64,000 nucleotides of DNA from Paenibacillus sp. LS1 (GCF_026013365.1 NZ_JAPDOE010000009.1:1-64000), one strand, 5' to 3'. Numbered from the stretch's first letter, positions 1 to 8,792 are shown. Translations and numbers: made by a program. The notes: a model not told the origin generated them from the letters alone.

Positions 1-17
1 TAAAAGTATTGAACAAG

Positions 18-49
18 AAAGTGACTTCAACCTGAAGTCACTTTTTTCG
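18..49 (+). terminator. Rho-independent terminator of a gene left of the window
   Basis: An 11-base stem (AAGTGACTTC pairing with GAAGTCACTT) with a short AACCT loop is followed by a run of six T. It most likely ends a plus-strand gene that begins before the window. Confidence 0.75.
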
Positions 50-182
50 TTTCGTTGTAACATGAGTTTTACACAGGTCTTACAGACTTAATATTGATTC
101 CCTACGTTGAAACTCATAGAATAGGGATAATATGTTGGAAGACTGTTCCAAGAGAAGAAAACGAGTGGGGCAGGATACGGGT

Positions 183-1343
183 ATGGATATCACCTATGCT
201 TTCACAGATGAACGTTTCAGGCGAGTTGTTTTGGATCGTTTTTGTAATCAGCGCGGGTTCATTCAGGACAGTGACATTCGAGAGGTTGAGACATTGCAAC
301 TTTCTAATCACAATATTAGCAATCTTGACGGAATCGAGTATTTCAGGGGTCTTCAAGAGATGGATTGTGCCTATAATCAATTGACCGGTCTGGATCTTAC
401 TCAGAATCACAAGCTGAGGATGTTACGTTGCAGAGAAAATCAGCTTCTTACACTGGACCTTAGTCCAAATAAAGAATTACAGGTGCTTGATTGCAGCTTT
501 AATCGACTTCGTAAATTGGATCTTTCTCATAATTCCAAGCTTGTTACGTTGGAGTGCCACTGGAATATGTTGTCGGAGCTGGTTACAGAGTCCCTTGAGC
601 GATTGGAGGAACTCAGTTGCAGTTATAACGCTCTTTTCTCGCTTGACCTTGAACACAATAAGCAACTGCAGCGACTCGATTGCGCCAACAATTACATGTT
701 GGAACTTAATGTAACCGGTTGTCCAAATTTAATTGAACTTCGCTGTCACCACAACCATATCAAACAGTTGGATCTTCGTTCGAATTTGGTTTTGGAGAGT
801 GTCCGTTGTTTTAACAATTACATTAGCGAGCTGGACATTCGACATAACGTGCAACTACGTGAGCTGTACTGTTCCGAGAACAAGTTGGCCGAGTTGGATT
901 ATAGTCTTAATCCCAAGCTGAAAAGATTGCAGTATGCCGACAATCTAATTTTTGAATCCAATCATGAAGTTCAGGGGATGGGTCTATTTCAGTATGATGG
1001 ATCGATGTCCAACTATCAGACGCGCTTGCTGGTTCGGGGCAATGAGCTTGTAATCACTGCACAGGTTTCAACCAAGACAGAGATGGAAGCTTTATCCCCA
1101 TACATGGAAGCGACGTGGAAACGGTGGGACATCCTTGGTGAGCAGGCGCTTAAAACCATTGCCGAGGCCCATCCGGACGAGGATATCAATGAATTGGTTT
1201 TGGCTGATGCCGAATTTCAGGGAGATCAATATTTCCGATTGGGTTATGATGCGGGGGATACACCTGCAGGCCGACTGTACATATACGCGGAGTTTGATGA
1301 GGATTTTCAAATGTTGGACACCTTGATCTATGAAACGTATTAA
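183..1343 (+). CDS. Leucine-rich-repeat protein
   Basis: The protein has about ten tandem leucine-rich repeats of 20-22 residues (pattern L..LDLS.N..L..L.C..N) between roughly residues 35 and 275, so it should form a curved solenoid used for protein binding. A mixed alpha/beta tail of about 110 residues follows, unlike any domain I recognise. There is no signal peptide or anchor, so I infer a cytoplasmic location, unlike internalins. I prefer ATG 183, preceded by a GGGGCAGGA site, over an in-frame ATG at 132. The gene stands alone and ends at a hairpin terminator. Partner and function are unknown. Confidence 0.8.
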   Translation: MDITYAFTDERFRRVVLDRFCNQRGFIQDSDIREVETLQLSNHNISNLDGIEYFRGLQEMDCAYNQLTGLDLTQNHKLRMLRCRENQLLTLDLSPNKELQVLDCSFNRLRKLDLSHNSKLVTLECHWNMLSELVTESLERLEELSCSYNALFSLDLEHNKQLQRLDCANNYMLELNVTGCPNLIELRCHHNHIKQLDLRSNLVLESVRCFNNYISELDIRHNVQLRELYCSENKLAELDYSLNPKLKRLQYADNLIFESNHEVQGMGLFQYDGSMSNYQTRLLVRGNELVITAQVSTKTEMEALSPYMEATWKRWDILGEQALKTIAEAHPDEDINELVLADAEFQGDQYFRLGYDAGDTPAGRLYIYAEFDEDFQMLDTLIYETY

Positions 1344-1366
1344 AGCCACGAGAACGTGGCTTTTTT
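1343..1366. terminator. Terminator between convergent genes
   Basis: GCCACG and CGTGGC pair around an AGAA loop and are followed by TTTTTT on the plus strand. The left flank is A-rich, so it may also work for the minus-strand nitroreductase gene that ends at 1384. Confidence 0.75.
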
Positions 1367-1383
1367 GCTTTGTTATTTTTATG

Positions 1384-2016
1384 TTATTCAGCGTGCATTT
1401 TGTTGAAGCTAACATATTCGTTAATCGGTTTACGGTAACCGCGTGGACGCTGTTTGGCTTCCGACTTTTTGCCGATCGTAATCATCATGGCAGGTACATA
1501 ATGGTCGGGAATATCCAAACTCCGTTGCAGTTCTTCCGAGTCAAAACCAATCATTGGACAGGTGTCCCAACCGCGATCCTGAGCGATCAACATCAATTGC
1601 ATGGCAGACAGGCTGGCATTTCGAATCGCATCCTCACGTTGGAAGAATCTGCCGCGAGATTCGTAAAATTCAGTGACACTTTGGGATTCCTGCTCGTATT
1701 GGAACGGAGTGAGTGCGCCCAGGTTCAGCAAGCCTTCGTTAATGGTGCGGATATGATGGTGTGCGTTGACATCGCCCAAAACCACGATGACCGCAGAAGC
1801 TGTTTTTACCTTATATTGCTGGGAAGCTTCATAGACTTTCTCTATCTGTTCCTCATCTTTAAGCACAAGATAGTGCGTGTGTTGCAGGTTAAAGGCAGAT
1901 GGTGCGAATTTGTTCAGGGCAAACATCTCTTGCAGTTCCGAATCCGAAATTTCAATTCCTTCTTCAAAAATAACGGCCGATCTACGATTTTTGACTAGAT
2001 TCTCTAACTCACTCAT
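1384..2016 (-). CDS. mhqN: Nitroreductase family protein, MhqN-like
   Basis: This is a 210-residue FMN-dependent nitroreductase-fold protein. The segments APSAFNLQHT, IRNASLSAM, GWDTCPMIGF and RPRGYRKP match Bacillus MhqN, which belongs to the quinone and diamide detoxification regulons and is thought to reduce quinones or nitro-aromatics with NAD(P)H. Length equals the family norm. The start has a GCGAGGG site. The gene is monocistronic, and its promoter carries a dyad operator (2070-2084), which fits an electrophile-responsive gene. The paralogue YodC is an alternative name, but the local motifs favour MhqN. Confidence 0.85.
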   Translation of the reverse strand: MSELENLVKNRRSAVIFEEGIEISDSELQEMFALNKFAPSAFNLQHTHYLVLKDEEQIEKVYEASQQYKVKTASAVIVVLGDVNAHHHIRTINEGLLNLGALTPFQYEQESQSVTEFYESRGRFFQREDAIRNASLSAMQLMLIAQDRGWDTCPMIGFDSEELQRSLDIPDHYVPAMMITIGKKSEAKQRPRGYRKPINEYVSFNKMHAE

Positions 2017-2052
2017 GATGGTTTCCCTCGCTTATGTATGATTTATAAACTG

Positions 2053-2084
2053 ACTATAACACACTTAGTTACTTTATGTAAGTA
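2053..2084 (-). promoter_or_regulatory. Promoter with dyad operator for the mhqN-like gene
   Basis: Read on the minus strand there is a -35 TTACAT, a 17-base spacer and a -10 TATAGT (plus-strand 2053-2058). A perfect dyad, TACTT-N5-AAGTA at 2070-2084, covers the -35. It resembles operators of HxlR-family redox repressors such as YodB; that regulator assignment is inference. Confidence 0.55.
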
Positions 2085-2146
2085 TTATTTTAGAATAAGA
2101 CAAGGTTTGCCTGCCATACGCTAAAATAAAACACTAGAGGTGATTC

Positions 2147-2440
2147 ATGAGAACATTCATCACAAGGTATAAGGGAGGACATAACCCGAATGAATTTCGG
2201 GTATATGTGATCCAATCTTCAACCCTAAAACGTTTTGTGGTTATGGAAATTATTCTGGGCTCAATCGTTTACAACGTCGCACTTTACTTGTGCCATAATG
2301 CACTACTTGCTGGAGTGGGTTCTTGGGCCGGAACGGAAAGCATGAAGAGATTGCCGCTGGTTTTTAGAAGAATTGCAGGTACATGATGAGGTGTACAAAG
2401 AAGGATTGGAGCAGAAGAGGGCCAGTTTCGGCCCCATCTT
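2147..2440 (+). pseudogene. Decayed coding remnant, unrecognised
   Basis: No intact gene fits here. An open stretch from ATG 2147 to 2386 loses its coding character midway, while another frame reads ...HYLLEWVLGPERK and, after a stop, ...FLEELQVHDEVYKEGLEQKR up to about 2435. The switch of plausible sequence between frames suggests an old frameshifted gene. I do not recognise the family. The rest of the 2017-2515 gap holds only the mhqN promoter and a weak GGGCC/GGCCC hairpin near 2420. Confidence 0.35.
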
Positions 2441-2515
2441 TTGCTTCAGCTGAGCTTTAGACATGCTTCTTTTATCTGATGGGATAACTGACTAAACTTG
2501 GGTTTCAAACCTGCC

Positions 2516-3289
2516 TTATTTGGCACGTTCCAAATACTGCTCCAACGTAAGTTTCTGGTTGGTAATCTCACCAGCAATATATACCCCTACATAACGTACA
2601 TGCCATGGCTCATAAGAATAGCCTGTCAATTTCTCCTGATCTTTGCCATAACGGATGATGAATCCGTACTTGTGGGCATTGGCTTTCAGCCATTTGCCTT
2701 CTTTGGTGTTGCCGAAGCTTTGTTGTAGATCATAACCGGCCGAAGCGCTGGAGATATCCATGGCTAGACCAGTCTGATGTTCGCTTTGTCCTGGACGAGC
2801 ACTTGTTTTGTTGGCAACAGCTTCACCTTTGATACTGGCATTACGGTCAAAAATCGATTTTTGGGTCGCATAAGAGCGATAGCCAGATACCGCTTTGATA
2901 TCAATGCCGTCTTTTTTGGCGGCAGCGAATAATTTTTCAATCGCGGTTGCAGCCACTTTACGCATTTGTTTCTTCGGACTGGAACCTGAGAAGCTAAAAG
3001 GAATATTAGGTACGACCAAATCTTGAGGTGCATAAGTCGAAGGCAGATTTCTTTTTTTATTGACAAGCACAACCGTACTGGACACATTGGTCACCGTTGC
3101 CACGTTTTTAATCGTTTTGATCGTACGACCAGGTGCATTATCATGCAGAAATTGAGTGAAGCTGGAGCTTGCCGCAGATGCGACGGGATTCAGACTTGGA
3201 GTAATAGGAAGTGTAGTAAAAGCAGAACCTGCTACAACAGAGCCTACGAGAATTGTAGATATGATGGATTTACGAGTAAAAGATTTCAT
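2516..3289 (-). CDS. Secreted D-alanyl-D-alanine carboxypeptidase (M15B, VanY/LdcB type)
   Basis: The protein trims stem peptides of peptidoglycan outside the membrane. Residues 1-40 are an export signal (KR-rich start, hydrophobic core, ASA-type site). The zinc peptidase motifs are present: SGYRSYATQ near 135, SEHQTGLAMDIS with H171 and D178 as ligands, and EPWHVRYVG with catalytic E227 and ligand H230. Length (257) is normal. A strong GAGGAGG site precedes ATG 3289. It is monocistronic. D,D- and L,D-activity cannot be separated from sequence. Confidence 0.9.
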   Translation of the reverse strand: MKSFTRKSIISTILVGSVVAGSAFTTLPITPSLNPVASAASSSFTQFLHDNAPGRTIKTIKNVATVTNVSSTVVLVNKKRNLPSTYAPQDLVVPNIPFSFSGSSPKKQMRKVAATAIEKLFAAAKKDGIDIKAVSGYRSYATQKSIFDRNASIKGEAVANKTSARPGQSEHQTGLAMDISSASAGYDLQQSFGNTKEGKWLKANAHKYGFIIRYGKDQEKLTGYSYEPWHVRYVGVYIAGEITNQKLTLEQYLERAK

Positions 3290-3443
3290 GATGAGTGTTC
3301 CTCCTCGGATTATATGAATCTATATACCGAGTATACTAGAGGATTATATCCATAGGTTCTCCAATTGTTTCCGAGTTGTAAACAAAGTTTGTTAGAGTCT
3401 TCTTTTTGCAACTCTGATAGAGGCAAATAAGGAAAAGAACGTT

Positions 3444-3472
3444 AAAAAAATCCGTTGCATTAGATGCAGCGG
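3444..3472 (-). terminator. Terminator of the HesB-like gene
   Basis: On the minus strand CCGCTGCAT pairs with ATGCAACGG around CTA and is followed by a run of T. It lies about 50 bases after the stop of the gene at 3524-3886. Confidence 0.7.
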
Positions 3473-3523
3473 CTTTTGATGTGAAGAGAGGCAATGCTAG
3501 ATTAATTCCTGCTGGAGACTGTA

Positions 3524-3886
3524 TTACAACATGCAGGCGTCAGATCCACTGGAGTTTCCTACAGTTACGGCGCGGGTATCGCGAACACGAACGTTACCGC
3601 TGAGGACACCGGAATCACTGCTCAATTTGAAAGAAGGATAATTTTCTTCCGTATCCAGCTTCATGTGTTGTTCAAGATTCAGCTGCTGCTTCGGATCAAC
3701 ATAGAACGGGACCAGATTGGTTTCAATCTGCGCGTCGAGAGTCGCAAGTTCGTCAACAATGATAATCGCGATAACTCCGTTACATCCGCAACCTTCCAGG
3801 TCATAGATTACTTTGAAATATCCGGGTTGGTCATTCAGGCTTTCGGTCAAGCGTTTTGCAGCCAGATCAGTAATTTGAATATACAT
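3524..3886 (-). CDS. HesB/IscA-like iron-sulfur biogenesis family protein (YqkB-like)
   Basis: This is a 120-residue cytoplasmic protein of the HesB-like (Fe-S biosynthesis) fold. It shows a Cys-Gly-Cys pair at residues 33 and 35 (LEGCGCNG) and a late cysteine at 118 (SDACML). True A-type carriers have a different cysteine spacing, so it belongs to the YqkB-like side branch, whose role is not settled. AAGGAG sits 9 bases before the ATG. It is a single gene with its own terminator. Confidence 0.75.
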   Translation of the reverse strand: MYIQITDLAAKRLTESLNDQPGYFKVIYDLEGCGCNGVIAIIIVDELATLDAQIETNLVPFYVDPKQQLNLEQHMKLDTEENYPSFKLSSDSGVLSGNVRVRDTRAVTVGNSSGSDACML

Positions 3887-4092
3887 ATGGGAACACTCCT
3901 TTATAAATGAAAAAAGTGGTGAAAGGATAATTTATACTCTCAATGACTACCAATATTATACCACTATCGACATAAATCAACGCATTATTTTTTCATGAAC
4001 AGATAGCTCTAGTGAAAATGATGGAAGCAACACCATTATCCGGAGCAGTGATTATACGAACACACTTTTGGGGAAATAGATGAGAATGAATG

Positions 4093-4117
4093 TTAGGGCG
4101 TGTCTGAGACACGCCCT
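4093..4117. repeat. Perfect inverted repeat before the ABC transporter operon
   Basis: The arms TAGGGCGTGTC and GACACGCCCTA surround a TGA loop. No T-run follows, so it is not a standard terminator. It ends 18 bases before the first start codon of the operon, where it could be an operator or a 5'-leader hairpin. Confidence 0.6.
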
Positions 4118-4134
4118 AGATAAAGGGGCGAAGA

Positions 4135-5115
4135 GTGCGGATGATTCAGTTTGAAAATGTATCTAAACAATATCCTGATGGGACTACAGCCTTGCGTCAG
4201 GTTAATCTCAACATTAACAAAGGAGAGCTGTTCGTCATGATTGGTCCAAGTGGATGTGGCAAAACCACCATGCTCAAAATGATCAATCGCCTGATTGAAC
4301 GAACAGATGGAACAGTACGCATCAATGAACGCCCAATCGATGAATACAACATTCACGAATTGCGATGGAATATCGGATATGTGCTGCAACAGATTGCATT
4401 GTTCCCGCATATGACCATTGCCGAAAATATCGCGGTTGTCCCGGAACTCCGAAAATGGAAGTCAGATCAAATCAAAGAGCGCGTACATACGCTACTGGAC
4501 ATGGTTGGATTGCACGGAGATACGTACAGTGAACGTAAACCTGCCGAGTTATCTGGAGGACAGCAACAGAGAATTGGTGTGTTGCGTGCACTCGCTGCTG
4601 ACCCCGAGATAGTTTTGATGGATGAACCGTTCAGTGCACTCGATCCGATGAGCCGCGAGAAATTGCAGGACGATATTCTGGATATCCAGCGTCAGATGAA
4701 AAAAACAATTGTGTTTGTTACCCATGATATTCAGGAAGCGATGAAGCTGGGGGATCGCATCTGCATTATGAAGGATGGACAGGTTTTGCAGGTAGGCACT
4801 CCGGAAGAACTGATCCAGCATCCAGCGAATGATTTCGTACGCGAGTTTGTGGGGAGTCCAAGTTCCGATATGAGCGAACAGTCTGCATTTGATCTCGAAT
4901 CCATCATGTCGCCGCTCTCACCTGGTCATGTGCCAAAATCAGCCAAAACTGCCGTTCCCGTATCCATTACGTTGACGGAGCTAGTTGAGATCATGGCTTC
5001 CCATGACCATCTACTGGTTGAACGTAACCGCCAGATTATTGGCGAGATCAGTCGGGCTGATCTGATGAAATATTGGTCTGGTCAGTTACAGGAGCGAGGT
5101 GATGGACATGAGTAG
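4135..5115 (+). CDS. ABC transporter ATPase, osmoprotectant/ergothioneine type
   Basis: This is the ATP-hydrolysing subunit of a quaternary-amine importer. Walker A GPSGCGKTT (K43), signature LSGGQQQR, Walker B VLMDEPFSALD and the H-loop FVTHD are intact. After about residue 240 there is only one CBS-like segment (VPVSITLTELVEIMASHD...), whereas OpuCA-type proteins of about 380 residues carry two, so ionic-strength sensing may be altered. GTG 4135 and ATG 4141 both fit an AAGGGG site. It overlaps the permease gene and must be co-translated with it. Substrate is inferred from the partner. Confidence 0.85.
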   Translation: MRMIQFENVSKQYPDGTTALRQVNLNINKGELFVMIGPSGCGKTTMLKMINRLIERTDGTVRINERPIDEYNIHELRWNIGYVLQQIALFPHMTIAENIAVVPELRKWKSDQIKERVHTLLDMVGLHGDTYSERKPAELSGGQQQRIGVLRALAADPEIVLMDEPFSALDPMSREKLQDDILDIQRQMKKTIVFVTHDIQEAMKLGDRICIMKDGQVLQVGTPEELIQHPANDFVREFVGSPSSDMSEQSAFDLESIMSPLSPGHVPKSAKTAVPVSITLTELVEIMASHDHLLVERNRQIIGEISRADLMKYWSGQLQERGDGHE

Positions 5116-6619
5116 ATTCACGGAGGTGTTCAGCGAGCGTAAAGGTCAGTTATTGTCTGCACTGCTTGAACATATTCAGATCTCATTTATCGCGTTGTTT
5201 TTTGCTGTTCTAATTGCTATTCCGCTTGGTATCTACTTGACACGAAAGCCAAGAGTTGCTGAACCGATTATCGGGGTTACGGCTGTATTGCAAACCATTC
5301 CTTCTCTGGCGCTTCTCGGATTGCTTATCCCGTTATTCGGCATAGGCACACTGCCTGCAATTATTGCACTGGTGGTGTATGCGCTGCTCCCGGTACTTCG
5401 CAACACGTACACAGGCATATCCGAAGTCGATCCTTCCATGGTCGAAGCGGCGAATGCGATGGGCATGAATAGTCGGCAACGGCTAATCAAAGTGGAGCTG
5501 CCGCTGGCGATGCCTGTCATTATGGCCGGAATTCGGACCGCGATGGTCCTGATTGTAGGAACGGCGACACTTGCTGCTTTGATCGGCGCAGGAGGCTTGG
5601 GTGCATTAATCTTACTGGGCATTGATCGGAATGATACGGCACTGATCATCCTAGGAGCTATTCCAGCCGCATTGTTGGCCATTTTGTTTGATGTGCTATT
5701 GCGTCAGTTCCAGCGCTTGTCATTCAAGAAAACTTTGGTTACCTTGGGTTCGCTTGCTCTGATCGCGATACTTGTGATCACCATTCCCTTTTTTGCGAGG
5801 GGAGGACAGAAGGATCTCGTCATTTCCGGGAAACTGGGGGCGGAACCCGAAATTCTGATTAATATGTACAAATTACTGATTGAAAAAGATACAGACCTGA
5901 CCGTTGAACTAAAGCCCGGATTAGGCAAAACGCCATTCCTTTTCAATGCACTCAAGTCAGGGGATATTGATATCTATCCTGAATTCACAGGGACAGCCAT
6001 CTCCGAATTCATGAAGGAAACGGCTGTGAGTACGGATCGAACAGAGGTTTACGAACAGGCTAGAGATGGAATGCTGAGTCAGTTCAACATGGTGCTTCTG
6101 AAACCTATGGATTACAACAACACGTACACTTTGGCTGTACCCCAGAGTATCGCAGATCACAATCTCAAAACGATTTCCGACCTCAAACCGGTGGAGCAGC
6201 AGATGAAGGCAGGATTCACACTTGAATTCTCGGATCGGGAAGACGGATACCTTGGCATTCAGAAGAAGTATGGGATTGAATTCCCGAACGTGGCAACCAT
6301 GGAACCCAAGCTTCGCTATGGTGCTCTTCAGCGGGGCGATATTAATATCGTAGATGCCTACTCCACAGATAGTGAGTTGAGACAATATGAACTCGTTGTG
6401 CTGGAGGATGATCAGAAGTTATTCCCACCGTATCAAGGCGCGCCGATGCTTCGTAAAGAAACGGCAGATCAATATCCACAACTGGTTGAGGTGCTGAATC
6501 AGCTTGCTGGCAAAATTACCGATGACGATATGCGTCAGATGAACTATGACGTGAACGTAGAGGGAGCGAATCCCGAAAAGGTGGCAGCAGAGTACCTTAA
6601 ACAGGCTGGATTGCTGTAA
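5108..6619 (+). CDS. Fused ABC permease and substrate-binding protein (EgtU/BilE/Opu type)
   Basis: The first ~235 residues form a multi-span BPD-type permease with the EAA loop (EAANAMGMNSRQRLIKVELPLAMP). Residues ~239-503 are an OpuAC-like binding domain (KLGAEPEIL..., DIDIYPEFTGT, YNNTYTLAVP) displayed outside the membrane. This fusion is found in EgtU (ergothioneine) and Listeria BilE transporters and in some osmoprotectant importers. ATG 5108 has AGGTG six bases upstream and overlaps the ATPase gene by 8 bases. Ergothioneine, glycine betaine, choline or carnitine all remain possible; the redox gene downstream tilts me to a thiol-related substrate. Confidence 0.82.
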   Translation: MSRFTEVFSERKGQLLSALLEHIQISFIALFFAVLIAIPLGIYLTRKPRVAEPIIGVTAVLQTIPSLALLGLLIPLFGIGTLPAIIALVVYALLPVLRNTYTGISEVDPSMVEAANAMGMNSRQRLIKVELPLAMPVIMAGIRTAMVLIVGTATLAALIGAGGLGALILLGIDRNDTALIILGAIPAALLAILFDVLLRQFQRLSFKKTLVTLGSLALIAILVITIPFFARGGQKDLVISGKLGAEPEILINMYKLLIEKDTDLTVELKPGLGKTPFLFNALKSGDIDIYPEFTGTAISEFMKETAVSTDRTEVYEQARDGMLSQFNMVLLKPMDYNNTYTLAVPQSIADHNLKTISDLKPVEQQMKAGFTLEFSDREDGYLGIQKKYGIEFPNVATMEPKLRYGALQRGDINIVDAYSTDSELRQYELVVLEDDQKLFPPYQGAPMLRKETADQYPQLVEVLNQLAGKITDDDMRQMNYDVNVEGANPEKVAAEYLKQAGLL

Positions 6620-6669
6620 CTTCAGGCATCACTGCAATAGATATACCAAAAGGATGAGGAGGAACAGTG

Positions 6670-8016
6670 ATGACCCAAGAAACCTATGACTTAATTGCAA
6701 TCGGAACAGGAAGCGCCGCAAGCTCTGTAATTACCCGCTGTGCTGAAGCTGGCTGGAAGATAGCTGTGATTGATGAACGTGAGTTCGGCGGAACCTGTGC
6801 ACTGCGTGGCTGTGATCCCAAGAAAGTACTGGCCGGAGCCGCGGAGCTGATTGACTGGAATGAACGGATGCAAGGGAAAGGAATTCAAGGACAGGCGAGA
6901 ATAGACTGGTCTGAATTGATGGCGTTTAAGCGCACTTTTACCGAGAGCATACCCAGAGCAAGCGAGGATAAATTCAAACAGGCCGGAATGGATACGTTTC
7001 ATGGTAAAGCATCATTTGTCGATGAAGACCATATTCAAGTTGGAGAAGAAGTGCTTCATGGCAAACATATTCTGATTGCTACAGGTGCAAGACCTGCACC
7101 ACTTCAGATTGAGGGTTCAGAGCATCTCCTATACAGTGATGACTTTCTGGATCTGGAACAACTGCCGGATCGATTAGTTCTGGTAGGCGGTGGCTACATT
7201 GCATTTGAGTTTGCTCATATTGCGGCCAGAGCCGGGACGGAAGTCCACATCCTGCATCGGAGTGAACAGCCACTGAAATCATTTGATGCGGAACTAGTGG
7301 AAGCTTTGTTGCAAAAATCGAAAGAGGTCGGCATTCATGTTCACTTGAACGCGGAGGTGAAATCCATACGGCAAGAGGGGAACGCCTATGTCGTTCATGG
7401 TACACGCAATGGTGCAGATCACCAGTGGCAGTGCGGACTTGTCGTGCACGGAGCCGGGCGCATTCCCAATGTGGATGGCTTGGAATTGGAGAATGGCAAC
7501 GTCAGCTACAGCAAAAAGGGGATTACGGTGAACGAGTATTTGCAAAGTGAAAGCAATCCACGAGTGTATGCTGCTGGCGATGTGACCGACACAAAAGGAC
7601 TGCCTTTGACCCCGCTAGCTGGACAGGAATCCCGCGCGGTATCGTTTAATTTGTTGGAGGGAAATCAACACAAACCAAATTATAAAGTCATGCCTTCCAT
7701 TGTGTTTACTGTCCCCGCACTTGGATCTGTAGGCATGAGTACGGAACAAGCCCAGAAAGAAGGCTACGAGGTACAAGTCAATGATATGTCGAAATGGTAT
7801 ACTTACAAGCGAACGCATGAAAAAGTTGCCATGGCCAAAGTGGTGATCGATAAATCAACCGGCCGTATTCTGGGTGCGCATGTGCTCGGTAGCAAAACAG
7901 AAGAATTGATTAACCTTTTTGCAATGGCGATTCAATTCAATCTAACGACTGATCAGCTAAACACCATGAATTTTGCATATCCTACTGCTGCATCGGACTT
8001 GGGTTCTCTATTGTAG
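6670..8016 (+). CDS. Glutathione-reductase-like FAD/NAD(P) disulfide oxidoreductase
   Basis: A class I flavoprotein disulfide reductase of 448 residues: N-terminal FAD motif GTGSAAS, redox pair GTCALRGC (C43, C48), pyridine-nucleotide motif GGGYIAFEFAH near 175, FAD motif VYAAGDVTD, and a dimerisation domain. The usual C-terminal catalytic HPT..E is replaced by YPTAASD, so the proton-relay His is missing. The family normally reduces glutathione, bacillithiol, mercury or related disulfides; which one here is unknown. ATG 6670 follows AGGAGG at 7 bases. It sits 50 bases after the transporter with no terminator between, so co-transcription is likely. Confidence 0.85.
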   Translation: MTQETYDLIAIGTGSAASSVITRCAEAGWKIAVIDEREFGGTCALRGCDPKKVLAGAAELIDWNERMQGKGIQGQARIDWSELMAFKRTFTESIPRASEDKFKQAGMDTFHGKASFVDEDHIQVGEEVLHGKHILIATGARPAPLQIEGSEHLLYSDDFLDLEQLPDRLVLVGGGYIAFEFAHIAARAGTEVHILHRSEQPLKSFDAELVEALLQKSKEVGIHVHLNAEVKSIRQEGNAYVVHGTRNGADHQWQCGLVVHGAGRIPNVDGLELENGNVSYSKKGITVNEYLQSESNPRVYAAGDVTDTKGLPLTPLAGQESRAVSFNLLEGNQHKPNYKVMPSIVFTVPALGSVGMSTEQAQKEGYEVQVNDMSKWYTYKRTHEKVAMAKVVIDKSTGRILGAHVLGSKTEELINLFAMAIQFNLTTDQLNTMNFAYPTAASDLGSLL

Positions 8017-8064
8017 AAGTGATGATGTCCCCTCTTTGGGACGGAAGGAAGGATGAGAATAGCG

Positions 8065-8673
8065 ATGTCATCGGATTTTATAGGGCTGCATGAAGGCAAG
8101 TGGACCACGGAACCTGTTGCTGCGCGGATGGATAGGGATCGTTTCGTCGTGGAAGCTCAGGAAGGTAGTGACTTCTGGGAAAAAACATTCTACGGGTTCT
8201 GTCATCGGAATGGACACGCCATGCTTGCACCATGGGATGGAACGGAAGCCATTCAAATATCTTTCGATCTGAGTTCATTTACCGAATTGTATGATCAGGC
8301 GGGATTAATGTTATGGTACGGGGAAGATCAATGGATCAAGGCTGGGGTTGAAGTCAATGATGGTGTCGCTCATGTTGGAGCCGTCGTGACGGATACGTAT
8401 TCCGATTGGTCATTATCTCCGGTGCCAGAGTGGGGTGGACGAATTGTAACGATCAGAGCCTCCTACAGTAACGAGGCCGTTGTCATACGTGCTCGCACAG
8501 ATGAGCATGCCTGGCGAACGATTCGAGTTGCGCGGTTTGCCTATCCGACGAACAAACAAGCCGGTCCGTTCCTATGTTCACCGAAGCGTGCAGGTTTCGA
8601 GGTAGCCTTTACGAAGTGGACATCCACGGCACCGGATGAAGACTTGCACACAGATCCGCCAATTACGGATTAA
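8065..8673 (+). CDS. DUF1349 (concanavalin-like fold) protein
   Basis: This protein of about 200 residues carries DUF1349 throughout: FYGFCHRNGH, SFDLSSFTELYDQAGLMLWYGEDQWIKAGVE, VTDTYSDWSL and GPFLCSPKRAGFEVAF are typical. The fold is a jelly-roll related to lectin/glucanase domains; no catalytic activity is established. There is no signal peptide. ATG 8065 has AAGGATGAG at a good distance, better than ATG 8053, which touches its own Shine-Dalgarno site. It is the last gene of the 4135-8673 operon. Confidence 0.8.
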   Translation: MSSDFIGLHEGKWTTEPVAARMDRDRFVVEAQEGSDFWEKTFYGFCHRNGHAMLAPWDGTEAIQISFDLSSFTELYDQAGLMLWYGEDQWIKAGVEVNDGVAHVGAVVTDTYSDWSLSPVPEWGGRIVTIRASYSNEAVVIRARTDEHAWRTIRVARFAYPTNKQAGPFLCSPKRAGFEVAFTKWTSTAPDEDLHTDPPITD

Positions 8674-8752
8674 GACAAGTTAACAAGTTAAGATGTACTT
8701 TAAACAATGAAACTTGAACAAGTATATCTGGCTTAAAAAGCAAGGTAATACA

Positions 8753-8792
8753 AATAAGCAAGTCTTCCATTAATGGAGGACTTGCTTATTTT
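8753..8792. terminator. Terminator between convergent genes
   Basis: AATAAGCAAGTCTTCCAT pairs with ATGGAGGACTTGCTTATT and is followed by T-rich sequence; the left flank is A-rich. It closes the transporter operon and can also serve the SET-domain gene from the other side. Confidence 0.8.

Noticed and set aside
1330..1998. Plus-strand open frame of 222 codons
   Set aside because: It is the complement of the mhqN-like gene, which has clear family motifs and a ribosome binding site.
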